Below, piece after piece: positions 17,820 through 26,376 of a stretch of 26,376 nucleotides of DNA; positions within the stretch are counted from its first letter, which is position 1, and the number at the start of each line of letters is the position of its first letter. This DNA comes from Gnetum montanum (Eukaryota; Streptophyta; Gnetopsida; Gnetales; Gnetaceae), in contig MNCI01004071.1 of the NCBI GenBank assembly GCA_015680685.1, forward strand, positions 275,736 to 302,111, in the 5' to 3' direction. Below the pieces are notes generated by a model. It made no database searches. It saw only the letters and a program-made list of their open reading frames with translations, and was not told the DNA's origin. Made by a program: the position numbers and the translations under genes.

Positions 17820-17979
17820 AAAAATTGAGACTACAATATGGGGAGAAGGGTTTCAAATTCCTTTCCAAATAATGGGATTTTTATGCTATGTTATTATTGT
17901 TGTTGTCCTCTTGCTCCTCTAGGTTATTTTCCATGGGCTGCGACATTTTTCCTACTTACAATCCCCATCTTGGTGCCAT
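17820..17979 (-). pseudogene. E2 accessory ORF, N-terminal remnant
   Basis: On the minus strand ATGGCACCAAGATGG begins at 17979, matching the E1 start ATGGCACCT. It lies about 335 bp after the conserved leader block, against about 370 bp in E1. A Glu/Asn-rich start (MENNLEEQEDNNNNN, second ATG) follows, with stops. Similarity to E1 beyond the first codons is not visible, and the rest of the ORF is missing. Confidence 0.45.
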
Positions 17980-18394
17980 ATGCAATCATGCAAATAATCA
18001 TAAATCAAAATTTTTTAAATATCTTAAGTCTTAATACCTTTTAATAACTTTTTGGGTTAGTTTTGATGGAAGGTTTAGCTATTAGACTTTCTAGGGATTG
18101 CAAGTGTATGAAAATATTTTTTTTATTATTTTAAAATGTTGGTTTCAAAGGTAGTTAGTTGTTGGTATTACACTCTTTCAGTATTATTTTAATATCTAAT
18201 CTATGGAGTATTAGAAAAAATTATTGTTAATATAAGCATTGATGTTCCCATGATGTAATGCGTACTTTTGGAACCTCATAGGTTGAAAAATGGGTGAAAC
18301 TGGATATACAGAGAGGAAGTTATGGCTTCTAGAAGGCTATGGCTCTGAAAAATTACAAAAACTTCCTTTGTGTTTAAAGAAAAATGTGAATTTT

Positions 18395-18500
18395 TGGACT
18401 AAGTATTATGCATATGTATAGCATTTTTATGTTGTGTCGATGGAAATGCATCAATGTATCTGACCATGTCAATGGCGATGTGTCAATGCATCTGTTCATA
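18395..18500 (-). promoter_or_regulatory. E2 counterpart of the internal promoter module
   Basis: On the minus strand two tandem 32-bp units (starting cagatgcattgacacat and cagatacattgatgcat, about 22 of 32 identical, mostly transitions) are followed by ccatcgacac, acataaaaa and a weakened TATA-like tatacatatg. The leader block at 18314-18375 follows. TTGATGCAT is shared exactly with the E1 LTR U3. Position and order equal those of 10990-11185 in E1. Confidence 0.5.
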
Positions 18501-18901
18501 CCAAATTTTCAATTAAGAAACTAAGGAATTTTTAGAGAATTTGGACATGAAAAAAAAGTCAAATGGAAGATAAAAAGATAAGAAAATTAGGTAACAATAA
18601 ATTATTGGATCCTTGATTAAGAATTGGAATGAATCAAGTGTTATGGATGTTAAAACAACACATGTTTCCTCAATGAAATAAAACAAAACAAGCAAGAAAA
18701 GTAAGAGAAAGCATAATGTTAGATTATGCAAGTTACCAATATTTTAGGTAATTGAATTGAGGCATGCAATGATGGAGGTCAAATTAGATAATCCAACAGT
18801 TATACAAGTGGATCCTTCCTAAAGCATGATAATGCCTAAAAATGCCCTTAGATAACCACATCATAGGGAGTTTGTAGATATCTTGGATATTTAACAGTGA
18901 T
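18501..18901 (-). other. E2 spacer, part downstream of solo LTR 2
   Basis: Non-coding. The block 18787-18822 (minus: aggaaggatccacttgtata) matches E1 10685-10712. Confidence 0.5.
18897..18901. repeat. Solo LTR 2 target-site duplication, left (GTGAT)
   Basis: GTGAT directly before TGATGAG at 18902. An identical GTGAT at 19785-19789 follows CTCATCA. Confidence 0.85.
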
Positions 18902-19784
18902 TGATGAGTCATGATTGTGTCAGCTTCGATATCGGATACCTAATATCGAGGCTCTGATATTGGATACTTGATATCATGTCCCAAGATGCAATGTCAAATA
19001 TCTAATATTGTCTCCTTTGTGCCAGCCTATAAATACAACACTTGGATGCACGGTTCGGAGATAGTTTTGTTATTATTTGTTTACAACTTTTCTTAGATTT
19101 CTGATTTCAAGTTTTTTTATTTCCAATGCATGCCCACAGTGTGATGTTTTTGATTGTAGGGCATCCTTATTTGAGTGTGACGTACTTGGACATGCTACAT
19201 GACTGGAAATAAAGATCAAGATTACCTTCATCATTGCAACATCCACTTAGATTTATTATTAATTTAATTGTTTAATTATTGACTATTTTCTTTAGTTAAT
19301 GTTTCTATTTATTACTATTTGCTATTCTTGTCTTTAAGCAAAATGAGTATGACTTAATCACAAGTTCTTAAATGTAATTACTTGGTAACCCAACAGTGTA
19401 TTGTTTCGAAAGCCCAATGACATACACTTGGCAATCCTAGTAGTAGTTATATGAAGTCCAAGGTGTGTACGAATGATTGGGGATGGATACTCATCACACG
19501 TAGGCTTGTTTAGATCTTATTTTCTGCTATTTTTTAGCTTAATTAATTATTCTCTTTATCATGATTAAGAGCACCATAGGATTATACAACGTCATCATAT
19601 GCCTTACTTTGGACTAAACCATACGTGACAAAGCTACCACTAGTCTAAGTGGGAAGACAATGAACTTCAATCAAACCATTATGATTTAGATGCACAACTA
19701 GTACCATCTATGGAATTTGACTAGATTTTGCATAAACACTTGTGATTCGTATGGTTGGACATAGGAATACCTCGCTGCTCATCA
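18902..19784 (+). mobile_element. Solo LTR 2, nested in E2 spacer
   Basis: 883 bp with TGATGAG/CTCATCA ends and exact GTGAT duplications. It is on the plus strand: U3 repeats with GATATC palindromes (about 18929-19012), TATAAATA (19028-19035), AATAAA (19208-19213), and a 3' end ttgtgattcgtatggttgga like that of the E1 5' LTR. No internal element sequence remains. Homologous E2 spacer lies on both sides (18787-18822 and 20165-20200 match E1), which places the insertion inside E2. Its U3 differs from those of E1 and solo LTR 1, so it is a third subfamily. Confidence 0.92.
19028..19035 (+). promoter_or_regulatory. TATA box of solo LTR 2
   Basis: TATAAATA shortly after three imperfect repeats built on GATATC/GATATT (about 18929-19012). 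Confidence 0.6.
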
Positions 19785-19789
19785 GTGAT
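19785..19789. repeat. Solo LTR 2 target-site duplication, right (GTGAT)
   Basis: Identical to 18897-18901, directly after the LTR terminus. Confidence 0.85.
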
Positions 19790-20630
19790 CCATGTTAAAC
19801 ATCATATCCATATTTGAGTTTCTTAGGATTATGCAATTTACAATACTAAAAAATATCACACAACCATGGTACATAGTAGTGTGGTAAGAAAATGGAGTGT
19901 TAGAAAGGATTTAAAGAGAAATTAGGGTATGAGAAACTAGATCATAGCAGTAGAAGATCCTTTTGAAATGCAAGATTAAAGTATTTTAGATACTAATTCA
20001 TTTAGGTTTCAAACTAAATCCATACCATTATCAGTGACCTTGCATTATCATTCTCCTCCTTTCCTACCATTGTGAGACTATAATAATCATAAGAAATGAT
20101 CATCACTCCAAAAGAAGAAAAAAAGAGAAGAAGGAAGTAGTTAGATATTTGAGGGAAGAAATTTGAGCCTTAGTTAGAGGGATGCTTTCAAGCACGGATA
20201 ACATGTCTTTCCAGCTCCAAAACCAATGCTTACATCCTAAAAAATCTTTAGATAGGTATGCTTCTATTTTCATTTTTTTATTTATTTATTTTTTATTGAA
20301 ACAAAACCACACTTTACAAAGATGCACTTCTTTTTTGGATTACAAGAGGAGTGATGATCCATTCCTTAAGAAGTCATAAGACTCATGGAGGAAGTCAAGG
20401 TAAGAACTCAACAAATCCCCTTGAGATCACACCCTTTTCCATTCCCACTTGATCCTTTCCTTGTTCATTAGGTAACAAGATCACAAGTTATTTTTAGTTT
20501 TAGTGTAAAAGAACCATAGTGCTACCATGATACAAATTTCATATTGAGATAGATGAAAAAGGTAAATATTGTGAACTCACTGTCGAGTACCAACATTAGT
20601 AAAGAGCATCATTTGAAAACAAATTTGGCC

Positions 20631-20648
20631 TATATATATATATATATA
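20631..20648. repeat. (TA)9 microsatellite
   Basis: Uninterrupted TA run in the E2 spacer. Confidence 0.9.
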
Positions 20649-20750
20649 ACAATCTTGACAAGTGCATTTAGTAATTATTGAAATTCATAATAACAATAAA
20701 ATAAAATTAGACATTGTAAGAAAGAAAAAGAAAAAGGCATGAATGGAAAT

Positions 20751-20775
20751 AAAGTAAAGTAAAGTAAAGTAAAAG
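20751..20775. repeat. (AAAGT)n microsatellite
   Basis: Four perfect AAAGT units and an imperfect fifth. The complement (ACTTT) fits the T-rich spacer of E1. Confidence 0.85.
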
Positions 20776-20930
20776 TAAAATATATAAGAAAATCACAAAA
20801 TAAAGAAAATGGAAAACATATGAAAAATATTGTAAAATAAAAAAAAAAAGATAAAAACTTCCATCCTCTTCAAAACATGTATTTTTGAGAGCTTGTTAGA
20901 TGATAAATTTTCATAGTCTTAAAACAAAAA

Positions 20931-22020
20931 GTCAAGTGTACAATGTAAGGCCTTTCTAACAGTGTCTAGAACTTAGTTTATTAAGCCACATCCATGGGGT
21001 TCCAATAGAGAACCTTATCTTCTAGTTGAAATGCAACTTTTCTAATCCAGGCATCATGCCATTATTGGTGTTATGCCTTGTGTACTTCATTCATCATCAG
21101 GGCTACCCTACTATTCTCATCTAGTAAGTTGAATGTCATTATTCTTTCTTTTTATGCCAAGTCAATGTTCAAGTCAAGGTCACATGTAGTTATGAGTGCA
21201 TAGATTCTAGTTTGAATTAGAATCTTGGGAAACTTTCTATACACTAAGTCCTAGGAAGAGTAGCCTATAGGAATTTTCCATGTTAAGTGATAGGCTTATA
21301 GGGCATCATTGAGTTTGGTGCTCCAATCCTTCTTATATCCACTAATGGTTCTTGTTAAAATTCTTGTAATTTTCCTATTAGTAACTTCAACTTGATCATT
21401 GGCTTGGGGGTAATAAGGAGTTACAAGTTTATGTTCAACTCCTAAGTGTTGCATCAACTTGCAAAATGTGATGGTATTAAAATGGATTTCATTGTCAAAA
21501 ATTAGTGTCCTAGATACATCAAACCTATTTACTACATGTTGTTAAAGAAGTGATCTACACTGGAAGAGGTACAATAAATGACAATTGTACCCTCAACCCA
21601 TTTGATACAATAGTCAATAGTAACAATAATGTAAGACTTCCCATTGGAAATGAAAGTGATGGATCCCATGAAGTTAATTTTCCAAAGGTCAAAAGACTCT
21701 TGTGGTTGAATCCACTATTGGGGTCCTTCCATCCTAGTTGTCATTCTTTATCTCATTGACATCACTTGCATGAATGCACAAAATGAAGAACATCCCTAAA
21801 GATTATAGGCCAAAAATATCCTACCATTAGGATTTTAATGGTATTTCTTCTTATTGTAAAATGGCCCCCACAAGGTCCTTCGTAAGGATCTCGGAGGAAT
21901 TGTAGCTACTTTTCATTAGGTACACACCATCAAACCAAGCTATCTACATATATTTTATAGAGGTTATCCTCTATCTTGATGTAATGTTTAACCTATTGAA
22001 GGAACTATTATTTCATCTTA
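20931..22020 (-). pseudogene. E2 integrase (decayed)
   Basis: Minus-strand motifs in order. Zinc-binding part with DPYEGPCGGHF (first His replaced by Tyr, a C-to-T change) and SCK*CQ (both Cys kept). Core WKINFMGSI with the first catalytic Asp changed to Asn (codon complement of 21673-21675), as in E1. IDYCIKWVE follows. The second Asp is kept in FDNEIHF (complement of 21494-21496), and Glu is kept in QVEVTNR. EGPQ*WIQPQESFD matches E1 EGPQQWIQPLEPFD. Many stops and some frame changes are present. No chromodomain. Confidence 0.8.
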
Positions 22021-23520
22021 TAGTCCCATTCTATAAGAATCTCCTATATGAATTAGCAGAAGATGAATTTAGCATATGAGTTTATGATCTTATGTTAAAA
22101 CCTAAGTTTTCTCAGCAAAACAAATATCTCATATGGAAATTGATCAGATAAGGGCTCTTCATCCATCTTGTTATCGCATCTTAATCATGACAAATGATTA
22201 GTAATCATATTTTTTGTTTTCTTTGTATCCACCATTGTTAAATCAAACTCATTTAAGATCACCAACCACTGTATAACACAACAGGATTCACTGTTGGCTT
22301 ATTCATAAGGAACTGAATTACACTGTGGCCAATGTGCACAAAAATGGGGTATCCAAGCACATAGTGCTTGAATTTTTCAAGAGCATATTTGTGCACCTAT
22401 AATGCTTCTACTTGCATACTATATTTAATATAAATGCTTTTTCTCATTAATATATGTGAATATTACTCCCAATGCATAATTGGATGCATCTTTCATGTTA
22501 TGGAAAGGTTTGAACTAGTTGGATACATGTAGACTTAGCATTTCTATGAGCTTCTACTTCAAGTGTTCAAACACTTAGTTACATTCCTTAGTTCATTTGA
22601 ATGCTTCATCATTTTTAGTAAGCTTAACTTGTGGTTTGACAATTGTAGAGAATTTTTCCTATAGTAACTATTATGCCCAAGGAATGACCTCACATCTTTG
22701 ACTATTTAACATTGTTGGGTAATTTCTTGAATGAAACTTATATTTTCAAGATCCACCTCAATTCCTTTTTCTGAGATTCGTTGTCCTAGTATGATGTCCT
22801 CTTGAACCATGAAATGGCTATTTTTCTAGTTAATTTGTAGGTTTATCTCCATTCATTATTTTAATACCTATTCAAGATGGTCTAAGATTTATTCAAAATC
22901 AACATCGTAGGTGGACAATTCATGCATAAATACTTTCATACCACTACCAATTTACTGCTAAAAGATGATGAGAACTAAATGTTGGAAGGTTGCAAGAGCA
23001 TTACATAAAAAAAAAGGCATTCTTACTATATACAAAAAATTCCCCAAGGACTTGTGAATGTTGTTTTGGCCTAATCTTCTAAAGTGATTTGGATTTGATT
23101 ATAGCCACTATAGCCATCTAGAAAATTGTAGTAAGTATGTCCTACAATAGTTTTCAACACTTGATCTACAAATGGTAAGGAAAAAAGATCTTTAAAAGTG
23201 GTCATATTCAGTAGTGTGAAGTCTATACAAACTCTCCATTATTCCAACCACCACCCCCCATGCATCCCCTTCTCCTTCTTTGATATAATAACAAGTGGGC
23301 TTACCCACTCACTATTTGCACTTGAATAAATGAATCTATCCTTGAGAAGTTTCTAAACCTTCTTTTTAATAATTTATTTTAGCTTTGTATTTAACTTCTT
23401 TTATGGCTATCTCTTGGTCTTGATGGCAATGTCTATATAGATACTATGTTGGCATATCCATGGATCTATTCATGTTATTTCATCATAGGACTAGGCAAAG
23501 GCTACTAGTTACTTGTTGAT
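22021..23520 (-). pseudogene. pol: E2 reverse transcriptase and RNase H (decayed)
   Basis: On the minus strand ATFQHLVL, then a catalytic box reading VFMHEL (complement of 22916-22933) where E1 has FMDD, so both catalytic Asp of this motif are altered. GQRISEKGIEVD and VKDVRSFLGH follow and match the RT-RH tether. RNase H is recognisable only in pieces (DASNYALGVI-type in shifted frames, YALEKFKHYVLGY). Several frameshifts and stops. Order and spacing equal E1. Confidence 0.78.
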
Positions 23521-23541
23521 CACGTACAACAAATTCTCTTT

Positions 23542-23814
23542 TTATTCTTTAGTAAGTTGGGCATTTATGATTATGGAATTCTCATTATCTAAAAACACAT
23601 ATTCTAAATATGTTGATAATGATTTTAGCTCCAAGGGCTCTGGTTCAAAAGCTTTTGGAACTTCCAACTCTTCCCAATCTACTTCTATTTCTTTTCTATT
23701 TTTTACATCTAAGAGTTGTTGTCTAATTTGCTCCATCTTGTTTAAGTACATACTTGTAAGGATCTCTACTAATTCCATGAACATTATAGAGTTAGAGCTA
23801 TTATCTATAGTCAA
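23542..23814 (-). pseudogene. E2 pre-RT connection block
   Basis: An open stretch encoding VDWEELEVPKAFEPEPLELK followed by YLEYVFLDNENSIIINAQL. This aligns with E1 6510-6650 (YWEELDFPDHF, EPLELKNLPGGMEYAFLKYG, IINAKL). The block lies between protease and RT in Athila/Tat polyproteins. It is one of the best kept parts of E2. Confidence 0.75.
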
Positions 23815-23899
23815 TCACTATATACCTTTAGGTTTTGTGGTTATAGCATACAAGTGCCTTTGAATATTGTTGGATTCAACATACCTTTTACATGTTGTA

Positions 23900-24340
23900 A
23901 TGGTTGTGCTTGTGATGGCTCATATCTTTTGTATGCAGTTGCATCCTACATCACTGTATGTGATGCATGGAACTATCTTCTTCTCTATTTTATCAAATTC
24001 AATTTCCTTGGATATTTTCAAGGAAATGTCTCTGATTCTTAGCTTGGCATTAATGGTACTTAGCCAAGCCCTTTCCATAATTATTAGAAAGTCCCTCTTG
24101 CAAGTATCCACATTGATCACTAGAAAATCCACTAAATATGACCACCCACTAACACTAGTCACAATCTCTTCTACCAAATCCAATGGAATAGTAATGGATT
24201 AGGCTACATGTTTAAACATGATATTACATTTCTTATGTTAAGGTAAGCTCCATGTCTTGTACATTTCTTGGAAAAGCAAATTCACATTAGAACTTAAGTC
24301 TAATAGAGCCTTGCATGGATCATTTTCTATGATCTATAAA
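23900..24340 (-). pseudogene. E2 aspartic protease (active site lost)
   Basis: CKALLDLSSNVNLLF corresponds to E1 CKALLDSGSKVNLIS. The DSG triad reads DLS (complement of 24292-24300), so catalysis is lost. Downstream DLVEEIVTSVSGWSYLVDFL and FLIIMERAWLSTINAK match E1 at about 6030 and 6113. The C-terminal half is open from 24183 to 23920. Confidence 0.78.
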
Positions 24341-25090
24341 TAAATCAAGGGACTTCTAAAATTAGTTCTCTCCCTGGGAAGGTATCCTACCTTTATCCAA
24401 TTTGTTATAACATGGGTCAACATGAGAGTTTGAACATTTTGGGGCTTTTAGTTTGTAGACAACTCAATAGATGTTCCTTAGGCAATTGAGTGCATTCAGC
24501 AGCCATGGATGCCGACCATGATTTAGGTGGACTATTAGGCATGAAAAATGGCCTTTTCTATAGTTTATGCTTAGAACCACTTGGATTATCATCCACTTAT
24601 AAGTTTATAACTCTTGTGGCATTCCACCATTGGGGTTGCGAAGGTATTTCACCTTGCATAGGTGGTGCAAGTAGCAAGTGAGTGAAGTTATGATGTGCAT
24701 AGTATTGATGATGATGAGCAGTTTATGTATAAGGAGATTCAACATGTGGAGTAGCAATTCTATTGTATCTTGAAGGATAGTAATGTTGGGAAGAAGTGTG
24801 GGCTATGGAGCCAATTAGAAACATATGTTGTTAGACACAATAGCCATATGGATCTAGTTGATAGTAAGGGTATTGCTGCCTTAGTGGTGACATCCTCCAC
24901 GACTATGGATTCCACTACTACTCAGAATAATCTTGAGTTGAGCTAGTATTCCACTTGGATAATATTATTATTGGTGGAATTGTTGTCAATAGTTACATTG
25001 AAGATAAGGCAATCTCCTAGCTGCTTATTTCCTAGTAAGCTTTGGATTTAAACCATAGATCCCAGATTCTTAAAAGTATGACAAAATTGT
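24341..25090 (-). pseudogene. E2 gag-protease linker
   Basis: Minus-strand low-complexity Pro/Tyr/Gln/Ser-rich sequence broken by stops and shifts. It occupies the place of E1 5159-5760. No other feature is visible. Confidence 0.5.
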
Positions 25091-26376
25091 ACAACATCCC
25101 TTGAGATGATCATATTGGCAAATGTCATACCATATGTCAGCTATGTTTGAATCTACAACCTCTACTATTGCTGAAACCTTATCTTTTAGATGATGATAGT
25201 CCTTCACTATGTTCTTCCTTCTCTTGTTCTTATTCCTACTTCCAAGTTATGTTTTCTTCTCCATGATTTTAGGTGCTATTTGAATCTTCTCATCTAAAGA
25301 GTCTCACATCCTAACCACCTTGGCTAATATCTCAATGATTTATTTTTGGATCAGAAAGGTCTTCCTTTGCATAACCTCCTCTAATGATGCCTCCTCTTCT
25401 AGGTCATAGAGACAAACTTACTTCTTGTGGATGTAAGATTTGTATTATCCTCCTCTACACTTTGTCTTTTCTTTAACTTCTCCTCTTCCTTTGTTACCTA
25501 GTCAATAAGCCTTTGAATCTGATGGACCCTCATTTCCAATAGTCTTCCTTAGGGTTAAACACCAAGAGTCTCTTTGTTTTGTTTTTGAGCCCATCTATGA
25601 TGTGGTGAAGCTACTTCCTCTAAGAGAAACCATGCCCATGGCATTAGTGTAGTAAATAATAGTATCTACTCAAGACTACATCAAGGGATTCATGGTTACA
25701 TTATTTTCATTCTTAAACCTATTTTCTTAAGTTTGACACCCGAGAGTCTGTCTAATACTTGTCATTGAATAGCTCTAGCATCGTACTCCATCTACAAATA
25801 GTTTCTTATTCTAAGGACTAGCACAAAATTTTAGCTTTCTTTATGAGTGTCCTGGGGAAAACTTAAGTTTTTGCTAGTCATTTTTAATGTTTTTCAAGGC
25901 ACAGGCATCATGGAAGGCTTGTGGATGGTGTTGTAAATCAACATTGTAACCTCTCTTAAATTTATAAATATTATTCATCTCAAGTCATTTTATCTTACTA
26001 TCCCTTTAATGCCTGGAGGAGATGTGAACTACTTCATAGATGTTGATCATGCTCCTTATAAAAAGCAATGATTCATCATATTCATCTCATTCATTGTCAC
26101 CCCTGTCATAACCATGTCTCTTATGATATGGCCTACTATGCCTCCTTTCTTGATGCTCCTCTTCTTCTTATTGCTGCATTCACTTCTACCATCTCTACAA
26201 TGGGATCATATATCATCTCCACCTTGCCTTTGATCATTTTCCATTCAGTCTCAGTTATGTTCTCCCTTGTCAAAGTTAGACGATGAGGAAGATGGTGAAG
26301 ATGAAAAGCTAAGAGAGTTTATGTTGACTTTCTCTCCTTCTTTGATTCCTTGGTTGTCCCTAATCTAGTGACTAGA
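25091..26376 (-). pseudogene. gag: E2 gag (decayed, cut by the right edge)
   Basis: On the minus strand MNNIYKFKRGYNVDLQ (about 25940-25987) matches E1 NNIPRFEGGYNVDPQ and continues as AFHDACALKN. The compact zinc knuckle YDICQYDHLKGC lies at 25094-25129, with the first Cys lost to Tyr (a G-to-A change). Between them gag is full of stops and frame changes. The N terminus runs to the window edge. The upstream part is rich in Arg/Glu and may be the low-complexity N-terminal domain. Confidence 0.7.

Larger units (their letters stand above)
19790..20930 (-). other. E2 spacer, part next to integrase
   Basis: Non-coding. On the minus strand it repeats the E1 order: a purine-rich tract (20868-20883), then a T-rich stretch, then cttgaaagcatccctctaac (20165-20200). 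Two microsatellites lie in it, (TA)9 and (AAAGT)4-5. Confidence 0.6.
17820..26376 (-). mobile_element. E2: second Athila/Tat-type Ty3/Gypsy element, minus strand, truncated
   Basis: Reading the minus strand from the right edge gives gag, zinc knuckle, protease, RT, RNase H, integrase, purine-rich tract, T-rich spacer, promoter-like module and accessory-ORF start, in the same order as E1. Protein motifs match E1 closely (GYNVDLQ, ICQYDHLKGC, FLIIMERAWL, PLELKSL, VRSFLGH, WKINFMGSI). Its 5' LTR and PBS lie beyond the window. The accessory ORF and 3' LTR are lost at the left. It has more frameshifts and damaged active sites than E1, so it is probably older. Solo LTR 2 sits in its spacer. Confidence 0.85.

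Noticed and set aside
17838-18044. Hydrophobic plus-strand frame that could look like a membrane protein
   Set aside because: Opposite strand holds the E2 accessory start; hydrophobicity follows from T-rich sequence and there is no supporting context.
18513-18731. Hydrophobic minus-strand frame (Phe/Leu-rich)
   Set aside because: It lies in the T-rich E2 spacer, where any frame reads Phe/Leu; no conserved match in E1.
23513-24202. Open frames on the plus strand
   Set aside because: They lie antisense to E2 protease and the pre-RT block, which have clear family motifs on the minus strand.
1-26376. CRISPR array, bacterial operon, tRNA or rRNA gene
   Set aside because: No regular spacer-repeat pattern, no ribosome-binding sites before the frames, and no complete cloverleaf or rRNA sequence was recognised.

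Overview
This window looks like intergenic, repeat-rich nuclear DNA from a flowering plant with a large genome. I see no intact host gene, rRNA, tRNA gene, CRISPR array or bacterial signal. Almost everything that can be named is decayed Ty3/Gypsy LTR retrotransposon of the non-chromoviral Athila/Tat type. The evidence is a tRNA-Asp-type primer-binding site, gag-PR-RT-RH-IN order, no chromodomain, a Pro/Gln/Tyr-rich gag-PR linker, and an extra 3' ORF with a coiled coil. The species cannot be named from this sequence.

Layout. 1-758: a rearranged relic at the left edge, with oppositely oriented LTR pieces around a gag fragment. 759-1305: older flank carrying two tRNA-like (Pol III) promoter heads. 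1306-17599: a structurally complete but dead 16.3-kb element (E1, + strand), bounded by TGATGAG...CTCATCA ends and near-perfect 5-bp target duplications (AAACT/AAACC). Its 5' LTR (1306-3177) is interrupted by a 925-bp solo LTR in the opposite orientation (1708-2632, exact ATTAT duplication). Its 3' LTR (14616-17599) is interrupted by an unidentified 2.04-kb non-coding insert (15165-17202) built partly of degenerate tandem repeats. Inside E1 lie the PBS, gag, protease, RT/RNase H, integrase, a T-rich spacer, a promoter-like module, and an accessory ORF (11553-14367). 17605-17819: a short flank. 17820-26376: a second, older element of the same clade on the - strand (E2), cut by the right edge. 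E2 carries the accessory-ORF start, the same promoter-like module, the spacer, integrase, RNase H, RT, protease and gag. Its spacer is interrupted by another solo LTR (18902-19784, exact GTGAT duplication).

E1 and E2 face each other tail to tail. Inferred insertion order: E2 first, then solo LTR 2 inside E2 and E1 beside it, then the two insertions inside E1's LTRs. The 1708-2632 solo LTR is probably the youngest, because it keeps 41 CpG sites in 925 bp while roughly 1 kb of E1 gag keeps about six.

The most interesting signal is a promoter-like module inside the elements, between integrase and the accessory ORF. It is conserved in E1 and E2 and shares exact 9-12-bp words with the LTR promoter region, suggesting the accessory ORF had its own transcription unit. 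Coding decay is also striking: about 19 stops without a frameshift across 2.5 kb of RT-IN, many of them explained by single C-to-T or G-to-A changes, as expected from deamination of methylated cytosine. All alignments were made by eye, so identities are approximate.
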